Shown in pieces: positions 1-8,036 of a DNA stretch of 64,000 bases. Numbering within the stretch: position 1 is the stretch's first letter; every line of letters starts with the position of its first letter. The stretch is from JBKPNJ01 sp963695705. GTDB taxonomy: Bacteria > Actinomycetota > Actinomycetes > Propionibacteriales > Nocardioidaceae. The notes under the pieces are model-generated. The model searched no databases, was not told the DNA's origin, and saw only the letters and a program-made list of their open reading frames with translations. The translations under genes and the position numbers were made by a program. The stretch is from contig CAVOHB010000004.1 in assembly GCA_963695705.1 (NCBI GenBank), forward strand, positions 434,001 to 498,000, given 5' to 3'.

Positions 1-156
1 ATCGTGCAATACCAGGCGAACAGCCAAGAGTTCATCTGTCCCTGCCATGGCGGCGTCTACAACGCCCGCAACGGCCAGGTGCTGGGTGGCCCACCACCGA
101 CGCCGCTCCCTTCGATCCCCGTTCAGATCTTGGACGGCGAGCTCTACGTCGTCTAG
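1..156 (+). CDS. Rieske [2Fe-2S] protein, C-terminal fragment
   Basis: The first 156 bases read through without a start (cut by the window edge) and end at TAG. The visible 51 residues contain CPCHGGVYNARNGQVLGGPP, which is the second half of a Rieske cluster site (C-x-x-H, one Cys and one His ligand to the 2Fe-2S cluster) followed by the Pro-rich loop and the short terminal beta strands of the fold. The first Cys-His pair and any membrane anchor lie outside the window. It is an electron-transfer protein; whether it belongs to a cytochrome bc complex or is a small stand-alone Rieske protein cannot be told from this piece. Confidence 0.85.
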   Translation: MVQYQANSQEFICPCHGGVYNARNGQVLGGPPPTPLPSIPVQILDGELYVV

Positions 157-624
157 ACCCGCCAGCACCGGCGTCACCGTCATCGGAAGCCGATCCAGCG
201 TGATTCTGGGAGCTGGCGCTGGTTACCGAACGCGCGGACTTCACGCTGAGGCGGCTCATGCCAGCGAGAGGCGAGCTTCTCCGTCTTCTTCAGACTCAGA
301 GCTTTCCACCAACGACTCGGATCGTTTTGCGGTGTGGGCGCTCCGGGGTGGACTCAAGAACGCTTCAGGAGGTTGCTCGTCCATTGGGTCAGGCGGACAC
401 CGTGCCGTCGATCCCGCCCACCGTGTCGATGCGGCTGCGGATTCCGCCCTGCGCTTCGCGCCTACGTCCAGGCTTTAGCCCGAGAGCTCAGAGCCCACTA
501 CACCGCCGACGCGGTGCCGACGTGTCTCGACCGTGCCGGCCGGGGCACCACGAACACGCCTGCCGAGCGGCGGGATGGGTTCGAATGCATGCCCCACGCC
601 AGCCTCCGCCCCGGTGAGGCTCGT
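157..624. other. Intergenic stretch without recognisable gene
   Basis: About 470 bases between the Rieske gene and the SRPBCC gene. Several frames are open here, as expected at high GC, but none gives a translation with recognisable family motifs or a convincing ribosome binding site. The stretch may hold decayed coding sequence, because the next region to the right also contains a gene remnant. No RNA gene or clear hairpin terminator was seen. Confidence 0.4.
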
Positions 625-1125
625 CTAGCCGGACTCCAGGGAACGCTTCAGGGACTTCAGGGTGCGGGTGCGCTCCAGATTCGCCAGCAATGCTGCGCCA
701 GGCTTCATGAACCTCATCCAGCCATAGAGCTCCCCGACGGCAACGTGGTGAACGACCGTTGCGGTCTCGTCTCCCTCCAGGGAGTACTCGGGCCGGGCCT
801 GTGTCACCGCCGAGCCGAACCAGTGCAGAGTCTCCCGAAAGGCGACTCGCGTCGGCGGGGCGAACTCGGTCACTTCCCCAACGAAGGTGCCCATCCGCGT
901 CGAATCGACATAGGTCGTCCCCTGCCGGATCGGGACCTCCGATGTCAGGCCGCACCGGCGGAACAGGCCGCTGCGGTGCATCCACCGCCCGTATCCCGGA
1001 AGATCCGCCAAGCGCTCGAAGACTTCGCTGACGGGTCGTTGGATCACTGTGTGCGACTCGAACCGGACGACGCTCCCAGCCACCGATGTCGCCACCTTCA
1101 CTCCAGATTGCCAATCACAGTACAT
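625..1125 (-). CDS. SRPBCC (START/Bet v1-like) family protein
   Basis: A 166-residue protein with the signature opening of polyketide-cyclase-like SRPBCC proteins: an N-terminal strand (VVRFESHTVIQRPVSEVFERL), the helix with an aromatic DLPGYGRWM segment, then alternating strands and a long C-terminal helix ending in LERTRTLKSLKRSLES. Such proteins form a helix-grip fold around a hydrophobic ligand; the ligand here is unknown. Length fits the family (140-170 residues). The ATG at 1125 is the first available; a GTG nine codons further in is also possible. No operon partner: it is flanked by an empty stretch and a pseudogene. Confidence 0.7.
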   Translation of the reverse strand: MYCDWQSGVKVATSVAGSVVRFESHTVIQRPVSEVFERLADLPGYGRWMHRSGLFRRCGLTSEVPIRQGTTYVDSTRMGTFVGEVTEFAPPTRVAFRETLHWFGSAVTQARPEYSLEGDETATVVHHVAVGELYGWMRFMKPGAALLANLERTRTLKSLKRSLESG

Positions 1126-1245
1126 GTGGACCTATCACGGTGCACCGCGTGGAGAAGCTCGATTCAACTGTTGCCCCTGCGACCACCGATGCTTCCGGTC
1201 CTGGTCTCTTGACATGTGTCGAGGACCGCCTGCGCTGGAGCTCCT

Positions 1246-1269
1246 CTCCTGCCTGTGTTCCGGCAGGAG
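1246..1269. other. 8-bp perfect inverted repeat (hairpin)
   Basis: CTCCTGCC (1246-1253) and GGCAGGAG (1262-1269) are perfect complements around an 8-nt loop. The right arm contains an AGGAGG-like ribosome binding sequence ahead of GTG 1279, so a plus-strand transcript would have its Shine-Dalgarno folded into the stem. The reading frame it would serve is the decayed NTF2-like fragment, so the structure may be a leftover control element or a terminator for something now lost. Confidence 0.3.
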
Positions 1270-1299
1270 GTGACCCGCGTGGACGGCTTCTCGTCACGC

Positions 1300-1545
1300 C
1301 GCCGAAACAGGAATACGCCTGCCACGAGCTGTTCGCAGATGACCTGGTGTGGCACGTTGCCGGTCGAAGTGTGATCGCGGGCGACTACGCGGGCAAGGAT
1401 CAGGTCTTCGGTTTCTTCGGCAGGCTGCAGGAGCTGAGCGAGGGCACGTCAGAGGTAGAGGTGCACGACCTGCTGGCGAACGACGAGCACGGCGTCGCGA
1501 TCGTGATCGAGTCGGCTACCCGCAACAGACGTAGCTATCAGGGAC
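1300..1545 (+). pseudogene. NTF2-like/SnoaL-like fragment
   Basis: One frame reads HELFADDLVWHVAGRSVIAG, then GDYAGKDQVFGFFGRL and VEVHDLLANDEHGVAIV, the well-known core of SnoaL-like NTF2-fold proteins. The core lacks the first helix that should precede it and the final two beta strands that should follow; reading runs instead into the 3' end of the convergent gene. A possible start (GTG 1279 with AGGAGG ahead of it) is in a different frame, which suggests a frameshift as well. I call it a remnant truncated at both ends. Confidence 0.6.
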
Positions 1546-1550
1546 ATGCG

Positions 1551-3149
1551 TCACCGCACCGTGAAGTCGGTATGCGCGAGGACGTCGTAGCCGTCGTCCT
1601 TGAGCAGGTAGGCGGTGTACCGTCCGGCCGGAAGCGGCCACGGGAGGCCGTTGACAGCGCCGTCGATGGTGGCCGATCCCGAGATCTGCGGCCCGATGTA
1701 GGTCCAGCCCAGATAGGAGTCGACGGCCGGGTCACCGCCGCGCCGAAAGACGGCGAGCCAGTCGTTCCGGTCGCCCGGCGCGTACGCCCATGACACAGCG
1801 ATGCCCTCGCCACGGCCGTAGGACCGTCGAGTCGTGCGCAGCGCCGTGGTCGTCCCCGGAGCCTTCAGCCAGAACGACATTCGGGCGTGAAGCGGGCCCT
1901 CGGGTCCGACCAGGCTGGCTTCGTACCCGCCGGGCGCGAGCGGCGCGGTGTCGATGTGCACCGTGCCGCCGCGGGCGGCCTGCACGGCTATCCTCGTTGC
2001 GCGGCCGGCAGCGCCGCCGGATGCCTTCACGACGATCGCCCGTGCGTTCGAGGCCGGGGCCGAGTAGTCGACCGCGAGTGCGGTGCCTCGTTCCACCAGC
2101 CGCGACCGGACCGACACCAGGGCCGGCTCGGGCGCGGGATTGAGGGCGAAACCGGAGACGACAGCCCGGTGGTCAGTCGGCCACGGTGATATCACGATGT
2201 CAGCCGCGCTGCCGCGTTCACCCACGATCTGGGAGCTGGTGGCCCGGGCGGGGCCGCCGCTGAAGAGCAGGTCGATCCGGTCCGCCGCCTGACCCGCCGG
2301 ACCCGGGTTGTAGCCCTTCACGTACGGTCGGCTGGCCGGCCAGGTGAGACCCGGGTCGGTGACCGGATCAGGGTGGACGCTCCGGTATGAGTCGACCAGA
2401 CCGCTCGCCTCCGCGGCCGCGCTGGCCGGCCACTGCAGAGGGTATTTCACCTGGTCGCGCAGGCCGACGGTCGCTGGTGTCCAGTCGAGATCTGAAGGTG
2501 AGTTGAAGTCGCCCAGCACGAAGGTGGGTACGTGGTCGGCGATGAGCTGGCGAGCGGTCCGGAGCGGCCGCTGAAGGGCGGAAACCCGCAATCTCTTCTC
2601 CAGTGCCCGGATCTGCCCGGCCGACGCCCCCTGTTCAACCCTGAACGGGCCGTAGGGCGAGGAGGGAAGGTGGACGTTGATGACCGCCACGACCCGTCCG
2701 GGTGACACCTCGACGAATGTCGCCCGCCCGTCGGTGGTGGGCGCCCCAGGCGGGACGCTGAAGTCGCTCCCGGGCGGCGTGAGCAGCGGCAGCCGCGAGA
2801 CGATCTGCGTGCTGATGTCGTAGTACGGCCAGCCCAGGGCCCGTGCCAGCCTGGGGATGTTGCCGTACCCCTCGTTGACAGCGACGACGTCGGCATGCGC
2901 AGCCTCGATCGCCTTCGGGACGCTTGAGAAGTCGACACCGGTTCCGCCGTACTCGATGTTGAACGTCATCACGCGCACGTGCGCACTGCGCGGCTCCGCC
3001 GGCGGCGCGGCTGTCGTGGTTTCGACCGCGGTGCCCGGGGCAGTGGACGGCTTGTCTGCCGTTGTCGATGTGGTGCAGGCCGAAAGCACTAGTGCAGTGG
3101 TTACGAGGAGTGTCGCGACTGCCCGGCTTGAACGACCATTCAGGCTCAC
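1551..3149 (-). CDS. Secreted endonuclease/exonuclease/phosphatase-family lipoprotein
   Basis: I start at GTG 3149, which gives 532 residues and an N-terminal lipoprotein signal: basic SLNGRSSR, hydrophobic core, lipobox LSAC with the lipidated Cys at residue 25. A longer frame exists upstream but would bury this signal. The EEP fold motifs are present in order: MTFNIEYGG, VVAVNEG, GDFNSPSD, and the terminal TDHRAVV carrying the catalytic Asp-His pair. About 170 extra C-terminal residues look like a beta-rich binding domain. Expected role is a metal-dependent phosphodiesterase anchored outside the membrane; the substrate is not evident. It converges on the NTF2-like remnant. Confidence 0.8.
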   Translation of the reverse strand: MSLNGRSSRAVATLLVTTALVLSACTTSTTADKPSTAPGTAVETTTAAPPAEPRSAHVRVMTFNIEYGGTGVDFSSVPKAIEAAHADVVAVNEGYGNIPRLARALGWPYYDISTQIVSRLPLLTPPGSDFSVPPGAPTTDGRATFVEVSPGRVVAVINVHLPSSPYGPFRVEQGASAGQIRALEKRLRVSALQRPLRTARQLIADHVPTFVLGDFNSPSDLDWTPATVGLRDQVKYPLQWPASAAAEASGLVDSYRSVHPDPVTDPGLTWPASRPYVKGYNPGPAGQAADRIDLLFSGGPARATSSQIVGERGSAADIVISPWPTDHRAVVSGFALNPAPEPALVSVRSRLVERGTALAVDYSAPASNARAIVVKASGGAAGRATRIAVQAARGGTVHIDTAPLAPGGYEASLVGPEGPLHARMSFWLKAPGTTTALRTTRRSYGRGEGIAVSWAYAPGDRNDWLAVFRRGGDPAVDSYLGWTYIGPQISGSATIDGAVNGLPWPLPAGRYTAYLLKDDGYDVLAHTDFTVR

Positions 3150-3191
3150 GTCGACATCATGGCGGACGAGGTGCCGTCCGCGCCAGCCTGC

Positions 3192-3221
3192 TTGGGCAGG
3201 TGGGGGCGATTGACCTAGACT
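3192..3221 (+). promoter_or_regulatory. Candidate promoter for DLW-39/tRNA-Ala
   Basis: TTGGGC at 3192-3197 and TAGACT at 3216-3221 are separated by 18 bases and lie about 30 bases upstream of the DLW-39 start. This is a plausible housekeeping sigma-factor promoter, and no other gene precedes DLW-39 on this strand. The call rests on spacing and partial consensus only. Confidence 0.35.
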
Positions 3222-3252
3222 CCTCGGAACTCGTCCGCGAAGGGAACGCTCC

Positions 3253-3384
3253 ATGGTCAAGAAGCTGTTCGTCGTTGCCCTCGTGGCGGCCGCCGCCAAG
3301 GTCGTTCTCGCCAAGCGGCACGCCGGACAGGCCGAGCAGAACCTCTGGGCGGAGGCCACCGACCCGGTCCAGCCCGGCCGGTGA
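3253..3384 (+). CDS. DLW-39 family microprotein
   Basis: A 43-residue protein, MVKKLFVVALVAAAAKVVLA then KRHAGQAEQNLWAEATDPVQ. The short hydrophobic N-terminus, the AEQNLW segment and the acidic EATD end match the DLW-39 family, which in actinomycetes sits beside tRNA-Ala. An AAGGGA-type ribosome binding site lies just upstream, and tRNA-Ala starts 34 bases downstream, as in other genomes. Its function is unknown; it is probably membrane associated. In most relatives gyrA stands directly upstream, and here it does not. Confidence 0.8.
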   Translation: MVKKLFVVALVAAAAKVVLAKRHAGQAEQNLWAEATDPVQPGR

Positions 3385-3418
3385 CACGCTGGGACGCCGG
3401 CCGACACGACCGTCGCTG

Positions 3419-3494
3419 GGGGACGTAGCTCAACTGGCAGAGCACTGCCTTTGCAAGGCAGGGGTTGAGGGTTCGAGTCCCTTCGTCTCCACCA
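3419..3494 (+). tRNA. tRNA-Ala (TGC)
   Basis: Full cloverleaf: acceptor GGGGACG pairs with CGTCTCC (one G-T pair), D arm AGCTCAACTGGCAGAGC, anticodon stem CTGCC/GGCAG with loop TTTGCAA (anticodon TGC at 3452-3454), and T arm with GGTTCGAGTCC. The CCA end is encoded (3492-3494). It follows the DLW-39 microprotein as in many actinomycetes. Confidence 0.97.
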
Positions 3495-3547
3495 GGTTCA
3501 GCGGCCAGACGGGCGAATCCATTGCAGAGACAGGCGGGCTCCGCGCG

Positions 3548-4273
3548 GTGAGCCGATGGTTCACGCCCAGGTTGCTGGCTCTGCACCTGCTCGCGCTCGT
3601 GTTGTGCGCGGTGATGGTCGGCGCCGGGATCTGGCAGTGGCGCTCGTACGAGTCGAACCGGCGGCAGTCCTCGGAGTCGACGCAGGCCGAGGCGGCCTCC
3701 GCCCGGCCGGTCGACCTGGCGACCGTGATGGGTGCCGACGAGGCGTTTCCCGACAATGCCGTGGGCAAGCGGGTCAGCGTGAGCGGCCGGTACTCGCGGC
3801 CGCAGTTCCTCGTCACCGACCGCAGTCAGGACGGCAGACCGGGAGCATGGGTGCTGACGCCGCTGCTGACCTCGCCCGGCGCGGCGATCCTCGTGGTGCG
3901 CGGCTGGGTCGCCGACGGTCGGGATCCGGCGATCCCCCCCGGAACCGTCACGGTCACCGGCGCTCTGGAGCCGCCGGAGTCCGCCGACTCCGCGGGTGAG
4001 CACGCTGTCGACCGCGGTCGTGAGATCTCGGTCATCGCGACGTCAGCACTGGTGGCGCGGGTGCCGTTCGACCTCTACAGCGCGTACGTGATCGCCGAAC
4101 ACCAGACCCCTCCGCCGCCGGCCGGCCTGGACCCTGCCACCCCACCGGAGCCGGCAGCCTCGTCCTGGGCGGGGCTGCGCAATGCGCTGTATGCGGTGCA
4201 GTGGTTCGTCTTCGCCGGCTTCGGGATCTACATGTGGTGGCGGATCTGCCGTGAGCAGACTCAGGTACCGTGA
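3548..4273 (+). CDS. SURF1 family cytochrome c oxidase assembly protein
   Basis: GTG 3548 gives 241 residues with the SURF1 layout: an N-terminal membrane helix (LLALHLLALVLCAVMVGAGI) followed at once by the WQW signature, a soluble extracytoplasmic domain containing VSVSGRYSRPQFLVTDR and GAWVLTPLL and the ILVVRGWV strand, and a C-terminal helix (YAVQWFVFAGFGIYMWW). SURF1 proteins help insert heme a or assemble the haem-copper centre of cytochrome oxidase. The next gene, a DUF3817 membrane protein, starts 6 bases later, so the two are probably co-transcribed. Confidence 0.85.
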   Translation: MSRWFTPRLLALHLLALVLCAVMVGAGIWQWRSYESNRRQSSESTQAEAASARPVDLATVMGADEAFPDNAVGKRVSVSGRYSRPQFLVTDRSQDGRPGAWVLTPLLTSPGAAILVVRGWVADGRDPAIPPGTVTVTGALEPPESADSAGEHAVDRGREISVIATSALVARVPFDLYSAYVIAEHQTPPPPAGLDPATPPEPAASSWAGLRNALYAVQWFVFAGFGIYMWWRICREQTQVP

Positions 4274-4279
4274 TAGACC

Positions 4280-4630
4280 GTGAGCCCGTTGGTGCCGTAC
4301 CGCGTGATGGCCACCGTCGTCGGCGTCTTCCTGATCATCCTGATCTGCATCGGCGTTCCGCTGGAACACCTTGCGACCGAGGGATCTGACCCCCAGCGGG
4401 TGGGCGCGTGGATCGCCACCGTGCTGGGGACCGCGCACGGCTTTCTCTACATGATCTTCATCGTCACCGCGGTGGTTCTGTCGAGGACCTGCCGCTGGTC
4501 GATCGGGTTCACGCTGCTGATCATCGTCGCCGGCACGATCCCGTTCGTCTCCTTCTTCGGTGAGCGCAAGGCCACCCGGGCCGCCCGCTCCGATCTTGCC
4601 CGGCGAGCAGCGGAGGACTCGAGGGTCTGA
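4280..4630 (+). CDS. DUF3817 family membrane protein
   Basis: A 116-residue protein with three hydrophobic segments, opening with VPYRVMATVVGVFLIILI and containing ATVLGTAHGFLYMIFIVTA, which carries the conserved HG-x-LY pattern of DUF3817. It often lies next to SURF1 in actinobacteria and is expected in the cytoplasmic membrane; the biochemical role is unknown. GTG 4280 is 6 bases after the SURF1 stop. Confidence 0.8.
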   Translation: MSPLVPYRVMATVVGVFLIILICIGVPLEHLATEGSDPQRVGAWIATVLGTAHGFLYMIFIVTAVVLSRTCRWSIGFTLLIIVAGTIPFVSFFGERKATRAARSDLARRAAEDSRV

Positions 4631-4641
4631 GGACACCTGGG

Positions 4642-4770
4642 TTGGACCAGGGTCCGGTCGGGTTCGTACTGGGCGGTGGTGGGGTCCTTGGCGCGGTCGA
4701 GGTCGGCATGCTGCAGGCCCTCGACCGGGTGCGGCCCGGGCCCGAGCGACACCCCCGCGGAGATGGTTGA
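4642..4770 (+). pseudogene. Patatin-like phospholipase, N-terminal remnant
   Basis: A 42-codon open stretch from TTG 4642 reads GPVGFVLGGGGVLGAVEVGM followed by LQALDRV and then stops at TGA 4768. GGGGVLGAxxxG followed by a LxAL helix is the oxyanion-loop opening of patatin-type serine lipases, which normally continue for about 250 residues with a GxSxG serine and a DGG/A aspartate. Neither is present, so only the first 30 or so residues remain. It sits 11 bases after the DUF3817 gene, in the position expected for a third operon member. Confidence 0.65.
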
Positions 4771-4802
4771 CTGGCCTGCGACAACGCACGAAGGGACCAT
4801 TG

Positions 4803-5888
4803 ATGCCACAGCACGTCCGGGCGGTCGTAGCGCTCAGCAAGGGCGCCCCCGTCACCATCGAGACCGTCAACGTCCCCGATCCGGGCCCCGGCGAGGCAGT
4901 CGTGGCGGTCCGCACGTGCGGCGTGTGCCACACCGACGTCCACTACCGCGACGGCGGGATCAACGACGATTTCCCGTTCCTGCTCGGCCATGAGGCTGCC
5001 GGCGTCGTCGAGGCGGTGGGCGAGGGCGTGACCGAGGTGAGCCCGGGTGACGCCGTCATCCTCAACTGGCGTGCCGTGTGCGGCCAGTGCCGGGCGTGTC
5101 TGCGGGGCCGGCCGTGGTTTTGCTTCAACACCCACAACGCCACTCAGAAGATGACGCTCGAGGACGGCGCGGAGCTCTCTCCCGCCCTCGGCATCGGGGC
5201 CTTCGCGGCCAAGACACTGGTGGCAGCAGGGCAGTGCACCAAGGTCGACCCGGCTGCCAGGGCCGCCGCGGTGGGCCTGCTGGGGTGTGGCGTGATGGCG
5301 GGTCTCGGCGCGGCCCTCAACACCGGCAACGTCGGGCGCGGTGACTCTGTCGCGGTGATCGGATGCGGCGGGGTCGGTTCTGCTGCGGTGGTCGGCTCGG
5401 CGTTGGCCGGCGCCCGGCGCGTCATCGCCGTGGACATCGATGACCGCAAGCTGGCCTGGGCCAGGGCGTTGGGCGCTACCCACACCGTCTCCGCGACGGA
5501 CAACGACGTGGTGGAGTCGATCCGCGAACTGACGGACGGCTTCGGGGCCGATGTGGTGATCGAGGCCATCGGGCGGCCGGAGACATACTTGCAGGCCTTC
5601 TACGCTCGCGACCTGGCCGGGACGGTCGTCCTGGTCGGCGTACCAACGCCCGACATGATGGTGGAACTGCCGCTGCTCGACGTCTTCGGCCGGGGTGGCT
5701 CCCTCAAGTCCAGCTGGTACGGCGACTGCCTGCCGAGTCGAGACTTCCCCATGCTGGTGGACCTCTACCAGCAGGGACGACTCGACCTGGATGCATTCGT
5801 GACGGAGACAGTCGGGCTGGGTGACGTCGAAGCCGCCTTCGAGAAGATGCACCGGGGTGAAGTCCTGCGATCCGTGGTCGAGCTGTGA
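4803..5888 (+). CDS. mscR: S-(hydroxymethyl)mycothiol dehydrogenase, zinc-dependent
   Basis: A 361-residue medium-chain dehydrogenase. Catalytic zinc ligands are seen in CGVCHTDVH and GHEAAG; the structural zinc lobe has four Cys in CGQCRACLRGRPWFC; the Rossmann motif is GCGGVGSAAVVG followed by the acidic VDID that selects NAD. Sequence and context (next gene a metallo-beta-lactamase-fold hydrolase overlapping by 4 bases) match the mycothiol-dependent formaldehyde dehydrogenase pair of actinobacteria. It oxidises the formaldehyde-mycothiol adduct to S-formylmycothiol and may also reduce S-nitrosomycothiol. ATG 4803 is preceded by GAAGGGA. Confidence 0.85.
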   Translation: MPQHVRAVVALSKGAPVTIETVNVPDPGPGEAVVAVRTCGVCHTDVHYRDGGINDDFPFLLGHEAAGVVEAVGEGVTEVSPGDAVILNWRAVCGQCRACLRGRPWFCFNTHNATQKMTLEDGAELSPALGIGAFAAKTLVAAGQCTKVDPAARAAAVGLLGCGVMAGLGAALNTGNVGRGDSVAVIGCGGVGSAAVVGSALAGARRVIAVDIDDRKLAWARALGATHTVSATDNDVVESIRELTDGFGADVVIEAIGRPETYLQAFYARDLAGTVVLVGVPTPDMMVELPLLDVFGRGGSLKSSWYGDCLPSRDFPMLVDLYQQGRLDLDAFVTETVGLGDVEAAFEKMHRGEVLRSVVEL

Positions 5889-6517
5889 CCGGGGTGCGGG
5901 TCGACAAGGTCGTCACAGCCGGCACGTTCAGTCTCGACGGTGAGACATGGGACGTCGAGAACAACGTGTGGCTGGTCGGCGACGACAACGAGGTGCTGGT
6001 CATCGACGCGGCCCACGACGCCGGGGCGATCGCGGATGCCGTCGACGGGCGTGCGGTCGTCGCGATCGTCTGCACCCACGGGCACGACGACCACATCGGA
6101 GAGGCGCCCGAGCTTGCCGGGCTGGTGGACGCGCCGGTGTATCTGCACCCGGATGACCAGCCGCTGTGGGCCATGACCCACGGGCACCTCTTGGCTGACG
6201 AGGAACTGCGCGACGGGCAGGTACTGACCGTGGCGGGCATCGATGTGCATGTCCTCCATACCCCCGGCCACGCGCCAGGAGCGGTCTGCCTCTACGTTCC
6301 TGCCCTCGGCGAGGTATTCACCGGCGACACACTGTTCGCCGGAGGCCCGGGTGCGACCGGGCGCTCATACTCCGACTTTCCCACGATCATCGAGTCGGTC
6401 CGTGCGCGCCTTCTGACGCTCCCGGAGGAGACGGTGGTCCATCCTGGTCACGGCGGCGACACCCGCATCGCCGATGAGGCCCCGCACCTGCAGGAGTGGA
6501 TCGAGCGGGGCCACTGA
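5885..6517 (+). CDS. MBL-fold hydrolase, partner of mscR
   Basis: A 210-residue metallo-beta-lactamase-fold enzyme. The metal site THGHDDHIG (HxHxDH) is clear, with later ligands in LHTPGHAPGA, FTGDTLFAGG and VHPGHGGDT, so both zinc-type sites look complete, as in glyoxalase II-like hydrolases. The start GTG overlaps the mscR stop (GTGA), which implies translational coupling. By position it is a likely thioester hydrolase acting on a mycothiol conjugate such as S-formylmycothiol; that substrate is inference. Confidence 0.85.
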   Translation: MTGVRVDKVVTAGTFSLDGETWDVENNVWLVGDDNEVLVIDAAHDAGAIADAVDGRAVVAIVCTHGHDDHIGEAPELAGLVDAPVYLHPDDQPLWAMTHGHLLADEELRDGQVLTVAGIDVHVLHTPGHAPGAVCLYVPALGEVFTGDTLFAGGPGATGRSYSDFPTIIESVRARLLTLPEETVVHPGHGGDTRIADEAPHLQEWIERGH

Positions 6518-6544
6518 CGCGTCGGCTCGGGCTGCGGCGCGTCC

Positions 6545-7264
6545 TCAGGCCTGCTTCTCCTCGGTCGACTCGGCCGTCGGTTCGACCGCGGTCTCCTCCA
6601 GCGGCTCGTCGGGCGTCGTTGGTGCGTGGGGCTCCTCTGTGTTGTCAGCCAGCGCCTCGTCGGGCCCGGCGGCGGCCGGGTCCTCGGTGGCGGGAGCCGC
6701 GGCGGCGTAGCTGTCGGATGCCGGGCCGACGTCGGGCTGGTACGCCTGCTTCCACTGGTCGTCGGCGTCCTTGCCGGAGAACCACTTGTAGGCGGCCGCA
6801 ACGGCGCCGCCGATACCGAGGACGATCAGCAGCTTGCGAAACCGGTGCTTCTTCGCCGGCGGCTCGACCTCGCCGCGAAGCGCAGCGACCGCAGCGACTC
6901 CGCGACGCTTTGCCTCCTGGCGGTAGGGGGCGCTGGCGGCGGCCGCCGCTGTCACCGCAGCCGCGACCGGGGGGCCGACGTCGTGCTGCAGCTGCCGGGT
7001 TCGTTCAGCGGCCTGCTCGGCGACCGGGCCGAGCTTCTCCCTGGCCGAGCTGGCGGCATCTCGCACCGCGGGGGTGACTCGCGTCCGCGCGTCGTCGAGA
7101 AGGGGAACGACCCGTTCACGCGCCTGTTCGACCGCCGGGGAGAGCCGGTCCTTGGCAGTGAGCGCGGCATCGTGCACCGCCGGGACGAGCCTGTTGGTCT
7201 GCTCGGCCGCTGGACCGACGGACTGGCGGGCCAGATCCTTGAGCTCGCGAGCGCGTTTGCTCAC
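6545..7264 (-). CDS. Actinobacterial membrane-associated protein with repeated amphipathic helices
   Basis: I start at GTG 7264 because AAGGAGG lies just upstream; this gives 239 residues. The first 130 residues are a run of 11-residue-like amphipathic repeats (VxPAVxDAAxxAxxRLxPAVEQAR), followed by one hydrophobic segment (LLIVLGIGGAVAAAYKWF) and an acidic, Ala/Pro/Glu-rich tail. It resembles DUF5324-type proteins that lie near the cyclophilin gene in other actinobacteria, but I am not certain of the family. It is divergent from ppiA. Function is unknown. Confidence 0.6.
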   Translation of the reverse strand: MSKRARELKDLARQSVGPAAEQTNRLVPAVHDAALTAKDRLSPAVEQARERVVPLLDDARTRVTPAVRDAASSAREKLGPVAEQAAERTRQLQHDVGPPVAAAVTAAAAASAPYRQEAKRRGVAAVAALRGEVEPPAKKHRFRKLLIVLGIGGAVAAAYKWFSGKDADDQWKQAYQPDVGPASDSYAAAAPATEDPAAAGPDEALADNTEEPHAPTTPDEPLEETAVEPTAESTEEKQA

Positions 7265-7431
7265 GGTGCCTCCTTGATAGTGCGCGTGGGACAGGTCGCG
7301 GAAAAGAACGACCGTCATCATAGGTGCTCCACTCTCGCGCGTCCGGACGGGTCCTGCAGCCGGGCGGCGGGCGTTCGGCGACACATCGCGTGACAGGATG
7401 ACCAGGAATCCCATCGAAAGGCGGCACCCCC

Positions 7432-7956
7432 GTGGCAGAGGATCTGTACGCGACCCTGAAGACGTCGAAGGGTGACATCCTCATCAGGTTGTTCCCCGAT
7501 CACGCACCCGAGACGGTGCGGAACTTCGTCGGCCTCGCCGAGGGGAGCAAGGAGTGGAAGGACCCGAAGACGGGCAAGGTGTCGACCGGCCGGTTCTATG
7601 ACGGACTCGGGTTCCACCGGGTGATCGAGAACTTCATGATCCAGGGCGGCTGCCCGCTCGGCACCGGGACGGGAGGGCCGGGGTACGAGTTCAAGGACGA
7701 GCCACATCCGGAGCTCACCTTCGCCGAGCCGTACAAGCTGGCGATGGCCAACGCCGGTCCGGGGACGAACGGCTCGCAGTTCTTCGTCACGCTGGCGCCC
7801 ACCACCTGGCTGAACTTCAAGCACACCATCTTCGGCGAGGTCGCCGACGACGACAGCAGGAAGGTCGTGGAGCAGATCGGCGCCGTCACGACCGACTCCC
7901 GGGATCGCCCTCTGGAGCCCGTCCGGCTCGAGGCTGTGGAGATTGAGCGCCGTTAG
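7432..7956 (+). CDS. ppiA: Peptidyl-prolyl cis-trans isomerase, cyclophilin type
   Basis: A 174-residue cyclophilin starting at GTG 7432. It shows the canonical strand DILIRLFPDHAPETVRNFVGLA, the catalytic GLGFHRVIENFMIQGG (Arg/Phe/Met/Gln site), the YEFKDE segment and the AMANAGPGTNGSQFFVTLAPT core with the downstream KHTIFGEV. No signal peptide, so it is cytoplasmic. It catalyses proline isomerisation during folding. The order cyclophilin, rhomboid, crgA is common near the replication origin of actinobacteria. Confidence 0.95.
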   Translation: MAEDLYATLKTSKGDILIRLFPDHAPETVRNFVGLAEGSKEWKDPKTGKVSTGRFYDGLGFHRVIENFMIQGGCPLGTGTGGPGYEFKDEPHPELTFAEPYKLAMANAGPGTNGSQFFVTLAPTTWLNFKHTIFGEVADDDSRKVVEQIGAVTTDSRDRPLEPVRLEAVEIERR

Positions 7957-8036
7957 ACTCGTGGAGTGAGGCCCGTCTACGTTGCTGAGAGTCCGGTCCG
8001 CGCGTCGGCTGCTCCCGCCGGACCAGCTGTGACGCC

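Noticed and set aside
540..620. GGTTCGAATGC at 579, resembling a tRNA T-arm
   Set aside because: No acceptor, D or anticodon arm can be folded around it.
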